Below, one piece after another: positions 57,801 through 64,000 of a stretch of DNA of 64,000 nt. The position numbers were made by a program, and so were the translations under genes. This stretch comes from Pontiellaceae bacterium B1224 (GTDB taxonomy: Bacteria; Verrucomicrobiota; Kiritimatiellia; Kiritimatiellales; Pontiellaceae): contig JAROBA010000015.1 of NCBI GenBank assembly GCA_029432815.1, positions 1 through 64,000 of the forward strand, in the 5' to 3' direction. The notes beneath the pieces were generated by a model that did not search any database, was not told the origin of the DNA, and saw nothing but the letters and a program-made list of their open reading frames with translations. Within the stretch, counting starts at the first letter, position 1. Each line of letters starts with the position of its first letter.

Positions 57801-57880
57801 CGCAGAATATTTACTCGGGCAATGCCCCGGTTGCCGAAGTGCGCTACTACCGCGTCCGCGGCCGCCGCACCGATCGATAA
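54827..57880 (+). CDS. HZS-alpha-like exported c-type haem protein
   Basis: The start is ATG 54827, with ATG 54836 an alternative; neither has a clear Shine-Dalgarno, consistent with coupling to the stop codon 3 nt upstream. The 1017-residue product has a signal peptide, a TolB-like propeller (DPDVHFSGEKIVFSMRN, DLDPIYMPDGDIVFTSTR) and a middle domain of the hydrazine-synthase-alpha-like family. Haem sites are C509-I-G-C-H513 and C563-M-P-C-H567. An FN3-like domain, a Ca-binding-like repeat (DQDGDGMADDWELS) and the C-terminal module (YTLEYSTNLTVNSW to YYRVRGR) follow. Real hydrazine synthesis needs beta/gamma subunits, which are absent, so family resemblance should not be read as anammox function. 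Confidence 0.85.
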   Translation: MDTMKTKFLILLAAVACLVGDLLAELPACVTNQPILFIYRRQYDRDHHNTATFFPSCPNEFNTGDFRPGADLKVFDPNTGGVTTLLSRPNGMIRDPDVHFSGEKIVFSMRNDTDDSHHIYEINIDGSGLKQLTFMTDADDLDPIYMPDGDIVFTSTREIKYIGCNRHISANLHKMEADGANINQIGRSTLFEDHPSLMPDGRIMYSRWEYVDRNFGDAQGLWVCEPDGTGHAIMYGNNTTSPGGVLDGQMIPGTPYIVCTFSSCHDVPWGAIAIVDRRKGVDGRDPVVRTWPAGLESWVKESGQDYDRFKSTSIRHEDPWPLVDPDTGVGGRYFLCSREITGSSSHMGLYLLDMEGDSTLLYSEGSGVWGCFDPIPLASRPVPHDVTIHRTNNGVDGRFYVQDVYEGTHMEGVERGEVKYLRVVGAPNKTDFVWEASWGGQGRESPGMNWENFQNKRILGDVPVEEDGSAHFNAPSSEFLFFQLLDENKMMVQSMRTGTIIQPNETQGCIGCHDDRALAPAAYGDNSLPLATLREPSQLDGWYGEERNFGYLQEVQLVFDAHCMPCHDFDGSASGTLILAGDKGLFFNASYTELWNKDYTGAIGAGPAAIQQAKSWGSHASPLMAKILSGHNSGSMTTEEIERVATWLDMNAPYYPHFSANYPNNLAGRSPLNDSQIASLKALTGKNFANMNGRNKNPGPMVCFDRPEKSPCLDALTVGAANYNSALAIIQAGQAALAALPREDMPGYYKVTELDLWHEATWTDRMNREAMSQAAITAGVKAYDEQPLMLAANRGAEGIDGISALVQGEVIYTVSNTVVDVTVCWGSFDGGDEIGDWQYSTELPAQSEGDFSVTLTGLVPGADIHFRVFVSNADGTVAAYESTVFDTRSLIDQDGDGMADDWELSHFGSSTAQLPGDDWDGDGLCNEEEYWVGTDPTNAASCLVIEGLDVSGTDVAIAWQSAHNAEYTLEYSTNLTVNSWIPLVVDRSATPPQNIYSGNAPVAEVRYYRVRGRRTDR

Positions 57881-57889
57881 GAGCAATTG

Positions 57890-57930
57890 TTTTCCAATGG
57901 TTGGAAGAAAAATTTCCAACCATTGGAAAC
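57890..57930. repeat. Paired palindromes forming a 16-bp hairpin
   Basis: Exact copies at 57892-57906 (centre TGG) and 57914-57928 (centre CCA) are reverse complements of each other, separated by an A-rich spacer. Together they can form a 16-bp stem (57891-57906 with 57914-57929) 10 nt after the HZS-like stop codon, so they may serve as a terminator-like structure. The rest of the 321-nt gap holds an ATACC element and no gene. Confidence 0.85.
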
Positions 57931-57997
57931 GGATATGAACTGTATTTTGGTCTGAACAGCTACAGCGCGGCTGATACTGAGACTAAAAAACGCCAAA

Positions 57998-58018
57998 ATA
58001 CCCTTTTCCGGCGATACC
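57998..58018 (+). promoter_or_regulatory. ATACC-N11-ATACC element (copy 3)
   Basis: Identical to the copies at 30314 and 50985. TATGAT lies 14 nt downstream and could be a -10 box. The start codon is 183 nt further, at 58202. Confidence 0.8.
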
Positions 58019-58201
58019 ACCTTTTTCTTCCTTATGATATGCCTTGAGCGTTATTTGATGAAAAGGAGTTTTCCACGGTACGCGGTTCTCCGTGTGGCGT
58101 GGTTACACCGCATGACTCGTTTTATATTGTAAGTAGAATAGAGTGTGGTTTTGGGATAAAGGGATTCCGCAAAACCGTCATGACAAAACAGGAGAGGTGA
58201 G

Positions 58202-60502
58202 ATGAAAAAAATATTGAGATTAGCTCTTGGCATAATTGCCATCTTTGGTGCAAGCGGAGTTGTTGCTCAGGAAACCATTACTTTTCATTCAGATTTCGAC
58301 GAGGCGGATCTCAGCCTTATCAGTAATCTGAATATTGACACTCCCAGCCCGAACCTTGCAGGGCCCGGTAGCGGCAATGTTGCTCTGGACACCGTCGGCG
58401 AGCAACTGGATTTACTCTCTAACGGAGCGAACATGTGGACGACCCGTAACGGCGCACCTATCGCGTGGGTCGCGGCTCCGAGCGTTATTGTTGGCCAGAC
58501 CTGGTTTACGGAAACCTATGTCACTATGGAGGATGGCACCGGTGGCAATTCGACGTATAAGCAAGCCGGTATCACCTTTTATGGTGGCCCGGACGGTGCC
58601 AATCCCGGCGACACGGCCGCTCCCGCTTTAATATTAAACGACTGGAATAACTGGAATGCCCAGCAGGTCAATTTATCTGTGGGTGGTGTGGATAATCAAT
58701 CCAATGCCGATATAGGAAGTGCGGCGGGGGTTTTCCTTCGCTCTGAAATCACCGAAGGTGGCGACACCGATACCTATAATTTCTTCTACAAACTGAATGC
58801 CGGTGACGAATGGACCCAGATGGACGGAATTGCAGTGAACAGGATGAGTGATACCGAAAATTCCCGCGTTGGTCTGTTTATAAAATCTCATGGTAACAAC
58901 ACCAATGCGCTGGCTCAGTTTGACTATTTTACCGTCGGTACCTTACCCGCGCCTGAGGGAGCGAGTATTTCGCTGCTTCCGGACTCCCTCTCGCTGCAGC
59001 TGGTTGCGCCCGATATGAGCACCAATGGAACGGTTACGGCGACATACACTGCAGGTGCGAGCTCCGCAAACGACATTACCATTATTTCGGCGCTGGCGGA
59101 TGCCGGCTTCAGTGCTGATCCGATTCCTGACCTTGGAACCGGTAACATGACGGAGGAGATCACGGTTATCTTTGACAATACATCCATCGGTCTTGCAAAC
59201 GGCGAGTCCACGAATTCTACACTGGAGGTGATCTGGTCTGAAATCGGATCCGGTGTAAACCACACTTCGGAAGTGGCGTTGGCTGTGACCTATATCAATG
59301 TCCCAAGCAGTCTTGAGCTGGATCAGGATACGTTGTCGCTGGAGCTGGCTGCTCCGGACACAAGTGTCGACGGAACCATTCTTGCCTCGTTTGCAGGGGG
59401 AACACTCGCTACTGATGTTGATGTGATTTCAGTGGTGTCATCGAACAGCGATTTCAGTGCCGTTCCGGTCAGTTTTGTCCTGGATACTCTCAATACGAAT
59501 GAAACCATCACAGTCACCTATAACAACGGCACACTGGTTAACCATGGAGATACGGCAGCGTCCACGCTGGTCGTCACCTGGACCGAAGCGGGTTCCGGCG
59601 TAACCAACACCACGGACGTGGCATTGGATGTCTCCTATAATCAATCGTCTCAGATCTCCAAGTTGTGGTCTATTGGTATGGACTTTGGCGGCACCGCTCC
59701 GGCAGGTGCGTATACCTTCAACCAGGTGGGCCCATTCGGTGGCAATAATACCACCGAGGGCGTGGCAGCGGATGCGGTTCTCACCTATGATTCCCTGCTG
59801 AATACCGATAATGAGCTGGTAGCAGGAGTGGAATTCGCCTTTACGAATGCCGGTCAAATTTCCTGGGACATTGGTCTGGGCGGTGCAGGAGCTGTCGGAA
59901 CTGCTGGTGATGGAGCCCTGATTACTGACGAATCTGTATACGCGGACGGCCTGATTTGTAACGACGCTTCCGGCAGGCCGCTGACAGCGGGTGTGGATTT
60001 CATGTATTTCACCTTTACCGGATTGGATGACAGCCTCATATACGACCTTTCAGCGGGTTGGGATAATGGCAACGGGAACTTTAATGAAACCTGGGCTGCA
60101 GATGGACAATCTGTGACGACCACTGTTGACGGTTCCGGAGGCGGTTATGCGAGCCTGACCGGTCTCTCTACGGACGGTTCTGGAAATCTGGTTGTTTCAC
60201 TGACCGGCAACGGAGGGGCCGCTCATATCACGGTGGCCGGTTTGACGCTGACCGCATTTTCACTTGCACCGTCCGAAATCGGTGATGCGACGATCAGCAT
60301 ACTTTCGGGCGGAACCGAAATGGTCATTTGCTGGGAGGGAGTAGGCGGAGCCAACACCTATGCGATAGAGGCCACCGACAGTCTCGTTCACGGCATCTGG
60401 ACCCCGATACAAGAGGGTATCGCGGGCGTTAACGGCCAGATGTGCGTAACAAATTCCATCACGAAAGCGTATGAATTCTACCGTGTCGTACTGGAAGAAT
60501 AA
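58202..60502 (+). CDS. Secreted ConA/LamG + Ig repeats + DFGG-module protein
   Basis: The 766-residue product has AGGAG upstream of ATG 58202 and a signal peptide ending VVAQ. It shares its first 480 residues' layout with the 30439 protein: ConA/LamG-like domain (ETITFHSDFDEADL) and two Ig-like repeats (from about 252 and 367). The third part differs: residues about 482-690 form a DFGG module (IGMDFGGTAPAGAYTFNQ, TFTGLDDSLIYDL, LTGLSTDGSGNLVVS) also found in the next two genes. A C-terminal module ends YEFYRVVLEE. No catalytic motif is seen. The mosaic relationship suggests module swapping between neighbours. Confidence 0.8.
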   Translation: MKKILRLALGIIAIFGASGVVAQETITFHSDFDEADLSLISNLNIDTPSPNLAGPGSGNVALDTVGEQLDLLSNGANMWTTRNGAPIAWVAAPSVIVGQTWFTETYVTMEDGTGGNSTYKQAGITFYGGPDGANPGDTAAPALILNDWNNWNAQQVNLSVGGVDNQSNADIGSAAGVFLRSEITEGGDTDTYNFFYKLNAGDEWTQMDGIAVNRMSDTENSRVGLFIKSHGNNTNALAQFDYFTVGTLPAPEGASISLLPDSLSLQLVAPDMSTNGTVTATYTAGASSANDITIISALADAGFSADPIPDLGTGNMTEEITVIFDNTSIGLANGESTNSTLEVIWSEIGSGVNHTSEVALAVTYINVPSSLELDQDTLSLELAAPDTSVDGTILASFAGGTLATDVDVISVVSSNSDFSAVPVSFVLDTLNTNETITVTYNNGTLVNHGDTAASTLVVTWTEAGSGVTNTTDVALDVSYNQSSQISKLWSIGMDFGGTAPAGAYTFNQVGPFGGNNTTEGVAADAVLTYDSLLNTDNELVAGVEFAFTNAGQISWDIGLGGAGAVGTAGDGALITDESVYADGLICNDASGRPLTAGVDFMYFTFTGLDDSLIYDLSAGWDNGNGNFNETWAADGQSVTTTVDGSGGGYASLTGLSTDGSGNLVVSLTGNGGAAHITVAGLTLTAFSLAPSEIGDATISILSGGTEMVICWEGVGGANTYAIEATDSLVHGIWTPIQEGIAGVNGQMCVTNSITKAYEFYRVVLEE

Positions 60503-60570
60503 ACGATTCCACAGCTGAAGAATTTGGGAAAGTCAAAGGGGGCTTTTCCATAAAGAACAAAGGAGAAGAA

Positions 60571-61278
60571 ATGAAAAGAATAATAGGAATGGCGTTGGGG
60601 ATAGGCCTCGCGTGTTCGGCTCAGGCGGACATCGCTGAAGGCCAAATCATCGGAATTGACTTTGGCGGTATCGCTCCTGCGGGTGTATCGACCTTTAACC
60701 AGTTTAGCGTGGGCGGTGATGCATCGACTGCTGGGCTAGTTGCTGGTGCCACTAATACACTGACATCGGTTGCTGATATCTCCGGAAGCACCGTGAGCGG
60801 TGTTCAATTCTCATTAATCAACAATTCCGGTCAAATAGCCTGGGACTTCGTTAACGGATCTGCGGGTTATGGATTGATGACAGACGCCAGTGTTTATGGG
60901 GATGCACTTATTTCTAATAACGCGAGTGGTAGAAACCTTCCCGCTGGTGCGCACTTCGTTCTTCGGTTCACAGGCTTGGATGACAGTCTGACCTATGAAC
61001 TCGATGGAGGATTTGAGTTCAATAATCAAAACTTCAATGCAACCTGGGAGGCAGATGGCCAGAGCTTTACCACGGATATCAACAATGGTGCCGGATGGGG
61101 CACTCTGACCGGTCTGTCAACCGATGGTAGCGGTAATCTGGATATTATGGTAACGAGATCTAACCATATTGCTGTGGGCGGCCTGACGCTGGAAGCCATT
61201 CCGGAACCGGCCACGCAGGGACTGGTGGCTACATTCGGTGGCGCGGTTCTGTTCATCCGCCGCCGGTTCATGATCTAA
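60571..61278 (+). CDS. PEP-CTERM protein with DFGG module
   Basis: The 235-residue product has GGAG upstream of ATG 60571, a signal peptide (about 1-20, ending AQA) and a single DFGG module (IGIDFGGIAPAGVSTFNQ, LRFTGLDDSLTYEL, LTGLSTDGSGNLDIM). The C-terminus is a textbook PEP-CTERM signal: I-P-E-P-A-T-Q-G-L, a hydrophobic segment, then I-R-R-R-F. It lies 68 nt after the related protein, probably cotranscribed. Likely a surface or matrix protein; exact role unknown. Confidence 0.9.
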   Translation: MKRIIGMALGIGLACSAQADIAEGQIIGIDFGGIAPAGVSTFNQFSVGGDASTAGLVAGATNTLTSVADISGSTVSGVQFSLINNSGQIAWDFVNGSAGYGLMTDASVYGDALISNNASGRNLPAGAHFVLRFTGLDDSLTYELDGGFEFNNQNFNATWEADGQSFTTDINNGAGWGTLTGLSTDGSGNLDIMVTRSNHIAVGGLTLEAIPEPATQGLVATFGGAVLFIRRRFMI

Positions 61279-61297
61279 ACGTTTGTTTTTTAAACGG

Positions 61298-61332
61298 AAA
61301 GGCCGCTCGTTTTCCGTTGGGCGGCCTTTTTT
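61298..61332 (+). terminator. Rho-independent terminator after the PEP-CTERM gene
   Basis: GGCCGC (61301-61306) pairs with GCGGCC (61321-61326), followed by T's to 61332. It separates this gene from the sulfatase gene at 61465. Confidence 0.85.
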
Positions 61333-61464
61333 GTGATGGGTATATAAATCCGTGGTGTGACTCATTTATTGCCACGGAAGAAACGGCCCGGAGGATCGTT
61401 CTACGTAGCACGGTGCTCTGCGCCGTGTATCGGTTGGGCAGGAAGCAACGAGGGGAAGTACACG

Positions 61465-64000
61465 ATGAAGACACTCATAACTATACTGATGGGGCTGGCA
61501 CTCCCTTTCGCGGCCCAGGCGGGCATCACGCTGGGGCAGACCCTTGGGATTGATTTCGGTGGAAGCAATGCGGTCGGTGTAACCCAGTTCAATGTCATGG
61601 GGCCATATGGAGGCAATAATACGACGTTGGGAGTGGCTGGCAACGCAGTTCTTACAGATAATTCTCTGGTCGATACCACGGGCGCTGCCGTGTCAGGCGT
61701 GGAATTCATCTTTCAGAATGCCGGTCAGATTTCCTGGGACTTTGGCTTAGGCGGTGGTGGTGTTGTCGGAACGGATGGGGATGGTGCACTGATTGCTGAC
61801 CTTTCCGTCTATGGCGACGGCCTCATTTGTAATGATGCTTCCGGCAGGGCGCTGACAGCGGGTGTGGATTTCATGGTTTTCACCTTTACCGGTTTGGATG
61901 ACAGTCTCAGCTACAACCTTTCCATTGGCCATGACCGCGACTCCGCTAACTTTAACTACACGTTCAGTGCTGATGGGCAGTCCGCCACAACCGATAGCAC
62001 GGGCGCTTCCGGTGCAGGGTATGCAAGCTTTACCGGTCTCAGCACGGACGGTAGCGGCAATCTGGTCATTTCAGCAACCGGAGAAGGAACTGCAGCACAC
62101 ATTACAGTGGCGGCCATGACGCTGACAGCGGTTACTCCGCCGATGCCGTCGATGGAGCTGGGCGATGTAATCTGCGTGGATTTCGGGACAACGCTTCCAG
62201 GCATTGGAAACTACAACGTCATCAACAGTGGATCCCTTTCCATCACCAATCTCATCCTTTTTTCAGATGGCACCCCTGTTGGAGTCGACCTCGAGGTGAC
62301 GGCGACCAATCCTTTTGACGGTGCAGGCTGTATTGCATCAACGGCCGGTCTGGACAACATCAATGACACCGATGCGGATGTCTATGCGGACACCTTCCTG
62401 AGTGCTGACGGAAGCAACGGAGCGGGCAACGATATCATTACACTGACCTTCACCGGCCTGGATGACAGCCTCTATTACAACCTTTCCGGAACTCTGGCCC
62501 GCAGCTCCGGCGGGGAAAACTTTTCAACGACCTGGGCCGTTGCAGGAGCGGACCCCCTGATTGCCGACGGAACCGCGGCCAACGGAGCCGTTGATTTCAA
62601 GAGTCTGGTTTCTGTTGGCGGCATCCTGACGGTGACGCTCACGGACAACGTCCGTCAATCCGGCCTGGCTCAGCTGGCACTCGTAGCCACGGATGTCCCG
62701 CCGGCGACCGAGCTTCCGCCGGCCCCCGAACTACCCGAAGGTGTAACGGTGTATTTTGATCCGACGGTTTCGGATGCCTCTGTAGCGGCGGTTGATCTTG
62801 ACGCTGTGACGATCGGGGGAAGCTGGGATGCTGCCGTTTCCGATGTGAGCCGTTTTAATGAAAATATTAACGGCTTCCTCTATGTGATGGATGGCGCTTC
62901 GGCTCAGGGCGATTATATGGAACTGATCCTTGATGGAGGTGGGCTGGACTTTTCCGCCACCGACGTGGCGATCAATTTTGAAATGCTGGCCACCAGAGCC
63001 TCTGCGGACAGTAACATGCACTCCACCTTAATCGGATATGACGGCACCAATGAAATCTTCCGCCTGAAGTATGTTTCCCATTCAACGCTCGCTCAGGACA
63101 TCATTACCGCGTCCTCAGGCGATGGTGATGAGTCCATGGGCTTCACGCCCCTGACTCAGATCAATACGACGGCCACACCATCCGGATTGCAGGATTTCCG
63201 GATTGTACTATCCGGCAGCCAAGTGAGCTTCAGCGGATCCAGCTTGACGGCGCAGGATGGTCCGGTGCTCAATTCCACACAAACCCTGACCTCACTGAAG
63301 TGGGAGATCACCGGGACAGCGACCGATAACCAGGGCTTCTGGCTGGATGATATTCGGATTTGGAACGGCCTGCCGAAGGCTCCGCGCGAAGCGACGGATC
63401 GGCCGAATATTATTTTTGTCCTGATGGACGATATGGGCTACAGCGATATCAGCTGCTACGGCGCAACCAAGGTGGATACGCCTAATCTGGATGCTATGGC
63501 ATCCGGCGGCATGCAGTTCACCAACTTTCTTTCGGCAGCGAATGTGTGTTCCCCTTCACGGGCGGCGTTTCTGACCGGGGCCTATCCGCAACGGTGCGGC
63601 ATTCCCATGGCGGTGAATCATCCGCTTGAAAATCATTGGTTCCTGGGATTGGATCCGGATGAAATCACCTTGGCTGAGCAGTGCCGGAACCAGGGCTATA
63701 AAACCTTCATGATCGGAAAATGGCATCTGGGCACAGAGGATGTATTCCTTCCTTTCAACCAGGGGTTTGACCGCTGGCTGGGGACCTGGGGGAACGGAGG
63801 CGAAGTTTTCGATGACAACGAGGTCATTTATTCGACCTTCCCGGAAACGATTATAACCGGCCTCTATACCCAGCGTATTCGCGAACACATTCGCGAAAAC
63901 CGCGATAAACCGTTCTTCATCTACTACGCCCATAACTATCCGCACACACCCTTCACCGAGGGGAATGCGTTTGACGGGTCCACCGGCAGCGGTGAACGGT
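61465..64000 (+). CDS. Secreted DFGG-module sulfatase (3'-partial)
   Basis: ATG 61465 has GAGGGGAAG upstream; the frame stays open for 845 codons to the window edge. A signal peptide ends AQAG. DFGG module 1 (about 25-215; LGIDFGGSNAVGVTQFN) and a diverged second copy (about 233-410; VICVDFGTTLPGIGNYNV, TFTGLDDSLYYNLSG) follow, then a ConA-like region (about 425-640). The sulfatase domain begins near 645 with PNIIFVLMDDMGYSDISCYG. C695 in N-V-C-S-P-S-R-A-A-F is the formylglycine site, followed by GKWHLG and FFIYYAHNYPHTPF. The C-terminal part lies outside the window. The diverged copy contains a one-mismatch palindrome at 62195. Confidence 0.9.
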   Translation, partial: MKTLITILMGLALPFAAQAGITLGQTLGIDFGGSNAVGVTQFNVMGPYGGNNTTLGVAGNAVLTDNSLVDTTGAAVSGVEFIFQNAGQISWDFGLGGGGVVGTDGDGALIADLSVYGDGLICNDASGRALTAGVDFMVFTFTGLDDSLSYNLSIGHDRDSANFNYTFSADGQSATTDSTGASGAGYASFTGLSTDGSGNLVISATGEGTAAHITVAAMTLTAVTPPMPSMELGDVICVDFGTTLPGIGNYNVINSGSLSITNLILFSDGTPVGVDLEVTATNPFDGAGCIASTAGLDNINDTDADVYADTFLSADGSNGAGNDIITLTFTGLDDSLYYNLSGTLARSSGGENFSTTWAVAGADPLIADGTAANGAVDFKSLVSVGGILTVTLTDNVRQSGLAQLALVATDVPPATELPPAPELPEGVTVYFDPTVSDASVAAVDLDAVTIGGSWDAAVSDVSRFNENINGFLYVMDGASAQGDYMELILDGGGLDFSATDVAINFEMLATRASADSNMHSTLIGYDGTNEIFRLKYVSHSTLAQDIITASSGDGDESMGFTPLTQINTTATPSGLQDFRIVLSGSQVSFSGSSLTAQDGPVLNSTQTLTSLKWEITGTATDNQGFWLDDIRIWNGLPKAPREATDRPNIIFVLMDDMGYSDISCYGATKVDTPNLDAMASGGMQFTNFLSAANVCSPSRAAFLTGAYPQRCGIPMAVNHPLENHWFLGLDPDEITLAEQCRNQGYKTFMIGKWHLGTEDVFLPFNQGFDRWLGTWGNGGEVFDDNEVIYSTFPETIITGLYTQRIREHIRENRDKPFFIYYAHNYPHTPFTEGNAFDGSTGSGER
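62195..62209. repeat. Near-perfect dispersed palindrome (in CDS)
   Basis: TTCCAGGCATTGGAA, one mismatch to the consensus, and the exact reverse complement of the near-copy at 54033-54047 in the cytochrome gene. The surrounding DFGG copy has the same length as the other copies at this place. Confidence 0.6.

Noticed and set aside
54827-57880. Reading the HZS-alpha-like gene as evidence of anammox
   Set aside because: No beta/gamma subunit genes and the context is glycan degradation; the family is broader than hydrazine synthase.
57890-57930. Paired palindromes as ends of an insertion sequence
   Set aside because: Only a short spacer separates them, no transposase is present, and single copies occur in coding sequence without disrupting genes.

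Overview
The window looks like a chromosomal polysaccharide-degradation region from a PVC-superphylum bacterium, most likely a marine Kiritimatiellota of the Pontiella type. This is inferred from protein style: very large secreted proteins, two clear PEP-CTERM C-termini, three secreted sulfatases with the formylglycine motif C-S/T-P-S-R, LTD/CotH giants, GH95, GH78 and GH117-like enzymes, and a recurring C-terminal module ending in variants of F-Y-R-L. I found no rRNA, tRNA, CRISPR array, IS element or phage gene.

Region 1 (1-26160, + strand) is a degradation cluster. In order it holds: a 5'-partial CBM6/FN3 protein; a 2060-residue LTD/CotH protein; a heparinase II/III-like lyase; two GH95 enzymes in tandem; two FAD-dependent oxidoreductases; a DUF1080 plus TIM-barrel protein; a TIM-barrel glycosidase-like protein; a GH78 rhamnosidase-like protein; a sulfatase; and a TonB-like anchored protein with a VWA-like fold that lacks its metal-binding motif. 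Fucosidase, rhamnosidase, lyase and sulfatase together suggest a sulfated, deoxyhexose-rich algal glycan.

Region 2 (26210-29692, - strand) is a two-component pair, a NarL-type regulator followed by a 924-residue sensor kinase. The extracytoplasmic part of the kinase begins with a domain (called GYD here, after its G-Y-D and Y-R-S-T motifs) that is also the N-terminal domain of four secreted proteins downstream.

Region 3 (30439-57880, + strand) holds the secreted proteins: two ConA/LamG-like proteins, a lone GYD protein with a decayed PEP-CTERM tail, a GYD-sulfatase-GYD protein, an alginate-lyase-superfamily/CBM6 protein, a GYD protein with two GH117-like propellers, a second LTD/CotH giant, and a pair of c-type haem proteins (GYD/Calx-beta/propeller/cytochrome, and an HZS-alpha-like protein). 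Region 4 (58202-64000) holds three more secreted proteins built on shared modules, the last a sulfatase that runs off the window.

Two DNA-level signals stand out. The palindrome TTCCAA-N3-TTGGAA occurs ten times exactly and at least eight more times with one mismatch, in intergenic DNA and inside genes in all three reading frames. A 21-bp element, ATACC-N11-ATACC with core TTTTCCGGCG, lies upstream of three transcription units, with a diverged copy before a fourth. The sensor that shares its domain with secreted enzymes, this common upstream element and the palindrome family are the best candidates for undescribed biology.
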